DNA from: Myroides marinus
Lineage (GTDB): Bacteria > Bacteroidota > Bacteroidia > Flavobacteriales > Flavobacteriaceae
Assembly (NCBI RefSeq): GCF_900109075.1
Contig: NZ_FNYS01000013.1
Coordinates: forward strand, 29,555 to 93,554
DNA: 64,000 bases
Direction: 5' to 3'
Shown here piece by piece: positions 8,033 to 15,846 of the stretch. The position numbers were made by a program, and so were the translations under genes. How positions within the stretch are numbered: the first letter of the stretch is position 1; each line of letters begins with the position of its first letter. A model generated the notes under the pieces. The model searched no databases. It was not told the origin of the DNA and saw only the letters and a program-made list of their open reading frames with translations.

Positions 8033-9145
8033 ATGGATTTCAAACAATTAAATATTATACCTTCAATTATGAAAGCTGTTCTAACAGCTGGATATACAAA
8101 GGCTACAGAAATACAATATCAATCAATACCACATATACTTAACGGACATGATCTTATAGGATGTGCACAAACAGGTACAGGTAAAACAGCTTCATTTGCT
8201 ATCCCAGTATTACAATTGCTCGATAAACAAAAGATTAAAAGCAAAGGAATCCGTTCGCTGGTATTGACACCAACTAGAGAATTAGCCGTACAGATAAGTG
8301 AAAACTTTAAAACATACGGACAATTTTTAAATATCAAACACTTAGCTATTTTTGGAGGTGTTCCTCAAGGTAAACAAGTAAAGGCACTAAATGCAGGTAT
8401 TGACATACTGATTGCTACACCTGGACGCTTATTGGATTTAATCTCTCAAGGTTACATTGATTTAGCACATATTGAAATAATGGTACTTGATGAGGCTGAT
8501 CGTATGTTAGATATGGGATTTGTAAATGATGTAAAAAAGATACTAACAAAAGTACCCGTAAAAAAGCAAACGCTTTTTTTCTCGGCAACAATGCCACAAG
8601 AAATAAGAAAGTTTTCTCAGTCAATTCTTAAAAAACCCATAGAAATTAACGTAACGCCAGTATCTTCAACAGCAGAAACTGTAAAGCAGTCCGTTTATTT
8701 TGTAGAGAAGAATGAGAAATTCGATTTGCTTGTTCAAATTCTTGAGGATAAGAAATTTAATCGTTCATTAGTTTTTGCACGAACTAAACATGGTGCTGAC
8801 AAATTAGTTAAAAGCTTATTATTGTCTGGTATTCAAGCATCTGCAATACATGGTAATAAATCACAAAATGCAAGACAACGTGCATTAGATGACTTTAAAA
8901 GTTCTAAAATACGAGTTTTAATAGCGACTGATATTGCTGCTAGAGGTATTGATATTAACGAATTACCACATGTGATTAATTATGAATTACCAGATGTGCC
9001 TGAAACATATGTTCACAGAATAGGGCGAACAGGACGTGCTGGATATCAGGGCACAGCGGTTTCATTTTGTGATCGCCAAGAAAAGAAAGAATTACAAAGT
9101 ATACAAAAACTAATTGGCTTTAAAATGGCTGTTGCCATACAATAA
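8033..9145 (+). CDS. DEAD-box RNA helicase, RhlE-like
   Basis: A 370-residue ATP-dependent RNA helicase with all core motifs in order: Q-motif region near residue 25, Walker A AQTGTGKT, PTRELA, TPGRL, DEAD, SAT, then in the second RecA domain RGID and HRIGRTGRAG. I chose the ATG at 8033 (MDFKQLNIIPSIMKAV) because the core starts there. The C-terminal tail after the core is very short, so this is a minimal helicase. It unwinds short RNA duplexes, typically in ribosome assembly or mRNA remodelling in the cold. Two cold-shock-domain genes follow within 30 bases each, and all three probably form one operon that ends at a terminator at 9834. Confidence 0.93.
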   Translation: MDFKQLNIIPSIMKAVLTAGYTKATEIQYQSIPHILNGHDLIGCAQTGTGKTASFAIPVLQLLDKQKIKSKGIRSLVLTPTRELAVQISENFKTYGQFLNIKHLAIFGGVPQGKQVKALNAGIDILIATPGRLLDLISQGYIDLAHIEIMVLDEADRMLDMGFVNDVKKILTKVPVKKQTLFFSATMPQEIRKFSQSILKKPIEINVTPVSSTAETVKQSVYFVEKNEKFDLLVQILEDKKFNRSLVFARTKHGADKLVKSLLLSGIQASAIHGNKSQNARQRALDDFKSSKIRVLIATDIAARGIDINELPHVINYELPDVPETYVHRIGRTGRAGYQGTAVSFCDRQEKKELQSIQKLIGFKMAVAIQ

Positions 9146-9175
9146 AGTTTAATTAATAATCAAATAAGATAAATT

Positions 9176-9601
9176 ATGGCAGAATCTTTCACTAAAAAAG
9201 AGAATACCAAGAAAAAATTAAAAAGATTCAAAGATAAGCAGCTTAGAAGAGACGATCGTAAAGAGAACAACAATAAAGGCAAAAATTTTGAAGATATGAT
9301 TGTTTATGTTGACGTGAATGGCCATTTTACAGCTGTTCCTCCTCATCTTCAGAATAGAGATGCTGACTTAGAAAAAGCTAAGAAAGCGCAAGAATCTGCT
9401 ACACGTCATAACGATGATTTCACAGGAATTGTAAATTACATAAGCGAGAAAGGCTTTGGTTTTATTACAGAAGATGAAACAGGTGAAAGTGTTTTTTTTC
9501 ATATAGGTCAACTTACTCAAACTTTTAAAAAAAACAATAAAGTAACATATAAAAAAGAATTAAGTGCGAAGGGTTACCAAGCAGTTGATTTAAAAAAATA
9601 A
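9176..9601 (+). CDS. Cold-shock-domain protein with basic N-terminal extension
   Basis: A 141-residue protein. The first 45 residues are Lys/Arg-rich and probably disordered. The C-terminal 60 residues form a cold-shock domain with the RNA-binding motifs KGFGFI and VFFHI. It probably binds single-stranded RNA as a chaperone. It starts 30 bases after the helicase stop and is followed by a second, minimal cold-shock gene, so helicase and chaperones are likely co-expressed. The N-terminal extension may add affinity for RNA or ribosomes; that is inference. Confidence 0.88.
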   Translation: MAESFTKKENTKKKLKRFKDKQLRRDDRKENNNKGKNFEDMIVYVDVNGHFTAVPPHLQNRDADLEKAKKAQESATRHNDDFTGIVNYISEKGFGFITEDETGESVFFHIGQLTQTFKKNNKVTYKKELSAKGYQAVDLKK

Positions 9602-9621
9602 TAAATTAAATAATAACAAGA

Positions 9622-9813
9622 ATGCAAGAAGGTACAGTAAAATTTTTCAATGAAACTAAAGGATTTGGTTTTATTTCTCAAACAAATGGTAATGATGACG
9701 TATTTGTTCACAACTCAGGTTTAATAGAAAACGTACGTGAGAACGATGACGTAGTTTTCGACATTGAGCGCGGACAAAAAGGTCTTATGGCTGTTAATGT
9801 TAGAAAAAAATAA
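9622..9813 (+). CDS. CspA-family cold shock protein
   Basis: A 63-residue single-domain cold shock protein. It begins MQEGTVKFFNETKGFGFI, carries RNP1 (KGFGFI) and RNP2 (VFVHNS), and has the usual family length. It binds single-stranded nucleic acid and prevents RNA secondary structure. It is the last gene of the helicase-CSD-csp unit, 20 bases after the larger cold-shock-domain gene, and is followed by a textbook terminator. Confidence 0.95.
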   Translation: MQEGTVKFFNETKGFGFISQTNGNDDVFVHNSGLIENVRENDDVVFDIERGQKGLMAVNVRKK

Positions 9814-9833
9814 CCCAAAGAGTTTTTATATCT

Positions 9834-9868
9834 AAGGCATGTAATTTTTTTTACATGCCTTTTTTTTA
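9834..9868 (+). terminator. Rho-independent terminator of the cold-shock operon
   Basis: An 11-base stem AAGGCATGTAA / TTACATGCCTT followed by a run of eight T. Its right edge touches the stop of the convergent ketoacyl synthase gene, so it may serve both. Confidence 0.9.
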
Positions 9869-10924
9869 AATTTTATACAAGATCGAATTTATATTCATTC
9901 CAGCTCCTACTGATGCTAAAAGTATAACATCACCTGTTTCTAAGCTATGATTTTCTAATTCATCATGTAAAACCATAGATAGTAAGCTTGGTACTGTCGC
10001 TACAGAACTGTTTCCTAATGTACTTATAACCATTGGCATAATATGATCGGGAATTGGATAGTCATAAAGTTTATAAAACCTCTTTAAAATTTCCTCATCC
10101 ATCTTCTCATTCGCTTGGTGAATGATTATTTTCTTTAAATCTTTGATTTCAACATCTGCTTTATCAAGACACATTTTCATAGCAGAAGGCACATTTGTTA
10201 AAGCAAATTCATAAATTTTTCTACCATTCATTTTCAAGTACTTATTTGTGCATTCTTTGTCTTTGTTATTTGATGTCCCAAAATATAAATAATCTAATTC
10301 TTCTAACGTATGTGATGCTGAAATATGAGAAAGAATACCTTTGTTTTCATCCGTAGCCTCTATAACTATAGCTCCTGCACCGTCTGAATATATCATCGTA
10401 TCTCTATCATGTTCGTCAACAACACGAGATAATGTTTCTGCTCCAATTACTAAACATCTTTTTGCTAATCCTGATTTTATAAATGAATTAGCCTGAATAA
10501 ATGCTTCAATCCAACCTGGGCAACCAAATAATAAATCGTAAGCAACGCAAAAAATATTTTTAATTTTCAATCTGTTTTTAACTCTTGCTGCTAAACTAGG
10601 AACACTATCCATTTGATTACTAAAATGATGTACATCGCCAAAATTATGAGCAAAAATGATGTAATCTAAAGATTCAGGATCAATCTGAGCATCTTCGATA
10701 GCCTTTTGAGCTGCGATAAATCCTAAATCAGAAGAAACTTGAGAATTGTTTGCATATCTTCTTTCAGATATACCAGTAATTAGTTGAAGTTTTTTTTGAA
10801 TGATATAATTATTATCTTTTAAAATTAAACCATTTGTATCTAAAAAACTGTGATTGTTAAAGTAAGAATTCGTAATCTTTAATGATGGAATACAATTACC
10901 TGAGCCGATAATTTTACTAGTCAT
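9866..10924 (-). CDS. Beta-ketoacyl-ACP synthase III family enzyme (FabH-like)
   Basis: A 352-residue thiolase-fold enzyme of the usual family length. The catalytic triad is visible: Cys in DLLFGCPGW, His in IIIHQANEKM, and Asn in LGNSSVATVP. Such enzymes condense an acyl-CoA with malonyl-ACP to start fatty-acid or related synthesis. This copy stands alone, without acyl carrier protein or other fab genes. It is therefore more likely an accessory synthase than the housekeeping FabH; possible roles are an altered starter unit, a signal molecule, or resistance to a FabH inhibitor. The substrate cannot be told from sequence. Confidence 0.85.
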   Translation of the reverse strand: MTSKIIGSGNCIPSLKITNSYFNNHSFLDTNGLILKDNNYIIQKKLQLITGISERRYANNSQVSSDLGFIAAQKAIEDAQIDPESLDYIIFAHNFGDVHHFSNQMDSVPSLAARVKNRLKIKNIFCVAYDLLFGCPGWIEAFIQANSFIKSGLAKRCLVIGAETLSRVVDEHDRDTMIYSDGAGAIVIEATDENKGILSHISASHTLEELDYLYFGTSNNKDKECTNKYLKMNGRKIYEFALTNVPSAMKMCLDKADVEIKDLKKIIIHQANEKMDEEILKRFYKLYDYPIPDHIMPMVISTLGNSSVATVPSLLSMVLHDELENHSLETGDVILLASVGAGMNINSILYKI

Positions 10925-11453
10925 GAAATTTAATTTTTTAATATTAGAATAAAATTACTAAAAAATCAATTACTTATCAAAATATTTATAAGCACAACTT
11001 ATTGAAGTCGTCTTGACTTTTGTAAAATAAATAAGGGTTATAGAAATTTGTGTCGCTCAACAAACAAAACACAACCTAGTGTAACAAGTACTCCACAAAA
11101 ATAGTATATAATTAAATATAGTACCTCATTTAGCACTTCCAAAAAGAGAATTTAAATCAAAAGCTGCACTTTATGAGATAATAAATAATATATTATATAA
11201 ACTAAAAACGGGTATCTAATGGAGTTATTTGTCAGTTCAAACTTTCTCCACAACATAATTAAAATTATTACCTTATATAGGATTCAAAACAAGACAAAAG
11301 CCTGCAAATTGATTAATTTTGCAGGCTTTTATATTTAACTTAGCTGCTCATTTGTTTTAAAAGTACTCAAAATGTGAACACATAATTCGAAGGGCAATAT
11401 ATCTACTAAAGACTTACAAATAAAATAAAAGCTTAGTTCTTCAATAATAAGAG
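10925..11453. other. Intergenic region with one terminator
   Basis: About 530 bases with no convincing gene. It should hold the promoter of the ketoacyl synthase on the minus strand. A hairpin at 11296-11330 (AAAAGCCTGCAAA against TTTTGCAGGCTTTT) is the likely terminator of the restriction operon that ends at 11454. A short frame that runs through this hairpin was not called. Confidence 0.6.
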
Positions 11454-14400
11454 TTAATTTATATCAAACCCATCTTTTAAGATAAACTCTTTCAAAAGTG
11501 TATCTATTCGAATACTTATTTTGAAAGGAGGCAAAGTTGTACCTTCCAATGATTCAAAATAAACCTTAGCTTTCTCGCGGTCAACAGTCTCTTTTAATGC
11601 ATCAAAACGTCCATATTCATTTAAATTAGCTTCAGATCTAAATGTATTCATTAGATTTTTAAGTGCTACTACATCAACTCCAATCGCATCAACCAATTTA
11701 TTGATATACGCATTTTTTGCTTTAAATTGATAATCAGAAATATAATCTCTAAAAGTTTTATTCGGATCTAAGGTTACATTTCCACTTCGCACTTCATTTA
11801 AGAATATGTTTGCAAACTTTTGCTCTTCTTGATTCAATGTCGCAAAAGACTTATGTAACTCATCTAAAATAGCTTGACTTTGCTTTTGCGTTAACTCACT
11901 TTGATTTAATGATTTCAGAAATTTTTCAAAACGACTATTCATGTAATTCGTGTCAATAACTCCTGTATCAATTTCCATGATATAATTATCGATTTCAAAA
12001 GGAACTTGATCTGAAGAACCTCCTATACCATCACCTTCTTGAAATAGTTCTTTATAACGTGCTAAAAGTATATTGTAAGTACGTTCATCTAAAATGACTT
12101 CAATAACTTTTTTTAGTTTTGGTTTATCTTCGTTAAATACATACGCTAATTTACTCCAATAAAAGCCTTGAACTTTAGCCGCCTCTAAAATGCTGTTTAA
12201 ATCTTTAAACATTTTCGCAAATTTAGCACGTTCACTTACATCATCTGGAAGTCTTTCGAATTCAAAAATACCTGCATTTTCAAACAATAGTTTAATTTCG
12301 TTAAAAATGAAATTAATACGGTCTAAATTTTCGTCTAAATGCTCTACAAATAAACCATATGGACGATCGCCTGAATATAGTTTAACTGCACGATCTATAT
12401 TACGCTCCATAGTGTGTGGATAACGGTAATAACGGATAGTGCCAAATTGTTTCTCTATACCAAACAATCTATTAGTACGTGAAAATGCTTGTATGATGTT
12501 TTCGTATTCTAATTTCTTATCTAAGTACAACGTATTTAACCATTTTGAATCAAATCCCGTTAACATTTGATCCACAACAATTAATAAATCTAATTGCTCT
12601 TCTGTTTTAGTATCTATTCTATCGTAAGGCTTTTTATGTGCTAAACGATTGGCTATATCTTTCTTAAATAAAGCGTGAGAACTCATGTTAAAATTTTTAG
12701 AGTATAGCGCATTGTAATGTTCTAAGATTAATTCCAGTCCCTCTTCTTTAAATTGAAACCCTGCATTATTATCTATATTTGGGTCAAACAACGCTGATAT
12801 TTTTAATTCTGGAAATTCTTGTCTAAATAAAGCAAAATACTCAATAGATTCTGCAATGCTACTTGTAGCAAATATCGCATGAAACTTACTATTTCTACTT
12901 AAAGTAACCCAATTTTCCTTTATATCTTTAACTACAATACGTTGATGTTCTTCCCTCTCGTATTGAATACTTTTTATGTAATCTTCAATCCCACGTTGAT
13001 ACTTACCTGCACTATTATAATCTCCTGCCATTCTTACTTTAGCTGGATTCATAAATCTGCTATAGATTTCATTTTTCTTAGGATCACTTAACGCATCTGC
13101 CTCATCGATTGCTTTAGCTTCTTGTAAAGCTACTGCACGACGTAAATCACGGTCTTTATACGTTAAAATTTTATATGGATCGAATCCTAAAACGTTATTA
13201 TCTCGAATTCCATCAGCTAAACTATAACGGTGCAATTCGTTACCAAAAATGGTAGATGTATCGGAATCTTTACGGCTATTTTCACTTTGAATTGGTGTAC
13301 CTGTAAAACCCAAAAACACAGCGTTTGGAAAAGTTTTTCTAATTGTAGGTAGCATCGTATCGCCAAAAACAGTACGGTGTGCTTCATCTATAATGATTAC
13401 AATTCTCTTACTTCGCATGATTTCTAAATCATGACTTTTTAGCCCTTCGGTATCGTCTTCAATATTGCTCATCTTTTGAATAGATGTAACAATTAGGGTA
13501 TCTGCTGGATCTTTACTTTTTAATTTATTAATCAAAACATAAGTATCCTCAGTTGCTTGTACACTTTGACTTTCGTCTGCAAATGCACGGTACTGCTCTA
13601 AAGATTGTGTACCTAATTCTATACGGTCTAACAAAAAGATCACTTTATCAGCATCTTTAGAAGATGCAATAAGTTGAGCTGATTTAAAACTCGTCATAGT
13701 TTTTCCCGATCCCGTAGTATGCCAAATATATCCGCCACGAATATCTGGCTTATTCCAATCGGTTTGAGCTACACGAGAAGAAATGGCACTTGCTGCATAA
13801 ATTTGATAACTACGCATCACCTTCAAAATATTATCTGTACCATCAGCAATGGTATAGAATCCTATTAATTCGTGTGCCATAGGTATAGATAAAAATTGAG
13901 AAGCAATACTACGCCAATCGTTTATAGGTTCATTGTTAAAATCTGCCCAATGAAATTGGTAATCGCTATTAAATTTACCATCCACGCCTGGATTGGCAAA
14001 ATATAGCGTTTCCTCAGGGGTCATAGCCACAAAGATTTGGATAAGTGAAAATATTCCTGTAAAATGTCCTTCGTAACTATATTTTTCAATTTGTTTTACT
14101 GCTTGACTTATGTGTACACCTGAACGCTTTAACTCGATATGAATTAAAGGCATCCCGTTAATTAACAACAATACATCTCCACGACGATCGTTACGTAAAT
14201 CTGACTTGCGTTTGTATCGTGGTTGTTGAACAATTTGATAACGGCTTTGACCTGCTGAAATTTCTCGGCGATCGTACATTTTCAAACTTACTTCTTTACC
14301 TAAATGCAACACATCAGCTGGATTATCTCTGGTAATGGTAACAGTACGACCATTTATAAAACCAGTCAAATTAAGTGGTGTACGTAGCTCTTGTATCTTC

Positions 14401-14609
14401 GTTAAAATTTGTTGCATTTCACTATCCGTTAAAGGCACATCGTTTAAACGATCAATGTCTTTATTATTTTCAAATAGTATATCAGCCCAATTTTTAATTA
14501 AATCTTCTTCGGTAACATTTTTTAAAATATTATTTTCCCAACCTTTTTGATTGGCCAAACTCTGCACCAGTGCCTCTTCAAAAGCCAATTCAGATGTAAA
14601 AGTTGTCAT
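11454..14609 (-). CDS. hsdR: Type I restriction enzyme R subunit
   Basis: A 1051-residue motor and nuclease subunit. The N-terminal nuclease core (about residues 140-165) has the PD-(D/E)XK pattern GDVLLLINGMPLIHIELKR. The helicase motor follows: Walker A HTTGSGKT near 300, DEAH box IIIDEAH near 405, and motif III FTGTP near 433. The C-terminal part is helical and binds the methylase core in this family. The enzyme moves DNA past the complex and cuts far from the recognition site when the site is unmethylated. It is last in the operon hsdM-hsdS-hsdR, 24 bases after hsdS. All key motifs are intact, so it looks functional. Confidence 0.96.
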   Translation of the reverse strand: MTTFTSELAFEEALVQSLANQKGWENNILKNVTEEDLIKNWADILFENNKDIDRLNDVPLTDSEMQQILTKIQELRTPLNLTGFINGRTVTITRDNPADVLHLGKEVSLKMYDRREISAGQSRYQIVQQPRYKRKSDLRNDRRGDVLLLINGMPLIHIELKRSGVHISQAVKQIEKYSYEGHFTGIFSLIQIFVAMTPEETLYFANPGVDGKFNSDYQFHWADFNNEPINDWRSIASQFLSIPMAHELIGFYTIADGTDNILKVMRSYQIYAASAISSRVAQTDWNKPDIRGGYIWHTTGSGKTMTSFKSAQLIASSKDADKVIFLLDRIELGTQSLEQYRAFADESQSVQATEDTYVLINKLKSKDPADTLIVTSIQKMSNIEDDTEGLKSHDLEIMRSKRIVIIIDEAHRTVFGDTMLPTIRKTFPNAVFLGFTGTPIQSENSRKDSDTSTIFGNELHRYSLADGIRDNNVLGFDPYKILTYKDRDLRRAVALQEAKAIDEADALSDPKKNEIYSRFMNPAKVRMAGDYNSAGKYQRGIEDYIKSIQYEREEHQRIVVKDIKENWVTLSRNSKFHAIFATSSIAESIEYFALFRQEFPELKISALFDPNIDNNAGFQFKEEGLELILEHYNALYSKNFNMSSHALFKKDIANRLAHKKPYDRIDTKTEEQLDLLIVVDQMLTGFDSKWLNTLYLDKKLEYENIIQAFSRTNRLFGIEKQFGTIRYYRYPHTMERNIDRAVKLYSGDRPYGLFVEHLDENLDRINFIFNEIKLLFENAGIFEFERLPDDVSERAKFAKMFKDLNSILEAAKVQGFYWSKLAYVFNEDKPKLKKVIEVILDERTYNILLARYKELFQEGDGIGGSSDQVPFEIDNYIMEIDTGVIDTNYMNSRFEKFLKSLNQSELTQKQSQAILDELHKSFATLNQEEQKFANIFLNEVRSGNVTLDPNKTFRDYISDYQFKAKNAYINKLVDAIGVDVVALKNLMNTFRSEANLNEYGRFDALKETVDREKAKVYFESLEGTTLPPFKISIRIDTLLKEFILKDGFDIN

Positions 14610-14633
14610 ACGCTTAGTAGTTTTTGGATATTC

Positions 14634-15845
14634 TTAAACAAACATTTTTTGCAATAAGGCTTGTTTGATGTTTTTGATTTTTTTGATTTGCTCTTGGCTT
14701 TGTTCGATTAGGTTATCTAATTTTTCAAAGTACTCCCCTATTTTTTGTTGTTCTTCAACCCTTGGTACTGATATATTAGTTGATAATATATTACTATTAT
14801 ATAATCGCTTTATAGTACTTCCTTCTAATCCATTCCATTTTACAATTAAATAAAATTGTTTTAAAAATTTATTATTTAATTTTCCTCCATGGTTTAACCA
14901 AACAATATTTGAATCTTGAAAATATTCTTCTTTGCCTTGGTAAACAACCAACCGTCCAATACTTCCAGAGGCTGAGATTAAAACATCTCCTTTTTGTGGA
15001 TAATGATATTTAGATTTATACTCAAGAAATTTTTCTCTAGTAATATATGAATCTGGAATAGAACCGAAAGTACCAATTTTATAAAAAGGTATTTCACCAA
15101 TTATTGATGTTTCACTTTTGAAGATTCTTTTATTCATAGCAACATTTCCGAAATCCCCCAACTTCTTTTCTTTCCATTTCTCAGTAAAACCTTTAAAACG
15201 AATTTCGGGTACATCAGCACCTTCTTTTGGGAACATTTTTTCGAGCATTGCCTTTTTCAAGTTCACCAACTTTTGGTGCTTTTGTTCCTGTGCGTTGATT
15301 TGATCGTCTATTGTTTTAAAGAAATTACCGATTTTGGTTTGTTCAATAATGGAATCAGAAATATATAAATCAATTTTTTTTAAATCTGAATTATCTATAT
15401 GTCTAACTGTAGATCCTTTAATTAAACTGATTAATTTATTTTTATTTGAATTAAGATTAAGTGAAAGATAATTCCCATCTATTCCAATTGGTCTAATAAT
15501 ATTTATATCACCTCCCAAAATTACATTATCAATTTCTAAACTTGAAGCTCTAGCAATCCCTATCGGGGTAGTATCTGAGCTAGGAATTAACACATCATTT
15601 TTTTTACCAAAAAATGTCTTTTCTGATATATAATTTGTTTTCAAAATCACATCGGATATTATCATTCCATAGTTTGTGTAAAGGTTTCCATATAATATGA
15701 CTTTATATATCCCCTTTTCATCTATATCTTTCCATGAATGTTCTTTTCCTTTATAAAAATATGCGATTGAATCCAAAACTTTAAATACACATTCATCCTC
15801 AAACCCCTTAAATCGAATAGAAGGCACCTTTTTATTTTGCTCCAT
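14634..15845 (-). CDS. hsdS: Type I restriction enzyme specificity subunit
   Basis: A 403-residue DNA-recognition subunit. It has two target recognition domains, each introduced by the repeated motif (V)P(S/E)IRFKGF (near residues 8 and 215). Each is followed by a helical spacer ending in QKMF or EKMF (LVNLKKAMLEKMF; IKNIKQALLQKMF). The tandem halves recognise the two parts of a split site; which site cannot be read off. I chose the ATG at 15845, directly after the hsdM stop; a TTG three codons upstream would overlap hsdM. Base composition is more A+T-rich than hsdM and hsdR, as is common for swapped recognition domains. Confidence 0.95.
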   Translation of the reverse strand: MEQNKKVPSIRFKGFEDECVFKVLDSIAYFYKGKEHSWKDIDEKGIYKVILYGNLYTNYGMIISDVILKTNYISEKTFFGKKNDVLIPSSDTTPIGIARASSLEIDNVILGGDINIIRPIGIDGNYLSLNLNSNKNKLISLIKGSTVRHIDNSDLKKIDLYISDSIIEQTKIGNFFKTIDDQINAQEQKHQKLVNLKKAMLEKMFPKEGADVPEIRFKGFTEKWKEKKLGDFGNVAMNKRIFKSETSIIGEIPFYKIGTFGSIPDSYITREKFLEYKSKYHYPQKGDVLISASGSIGRLVVYQGKEEYFQDSNIVWLNHGGKLNNKFLKQFYLIVKWNGLEGSTIKRLYNSNILSTNISVPRVEEQQKIGEYFEKLDNLIEQSQEQIKKIKNIKQALLQKMFV

Positions 15846-15846
15846 A

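Noticed and set aside
11230..11340. A short plus-strand reading frame before hsdR
   Set aside because: It runs straight through a terminator hairpin and has no other support.
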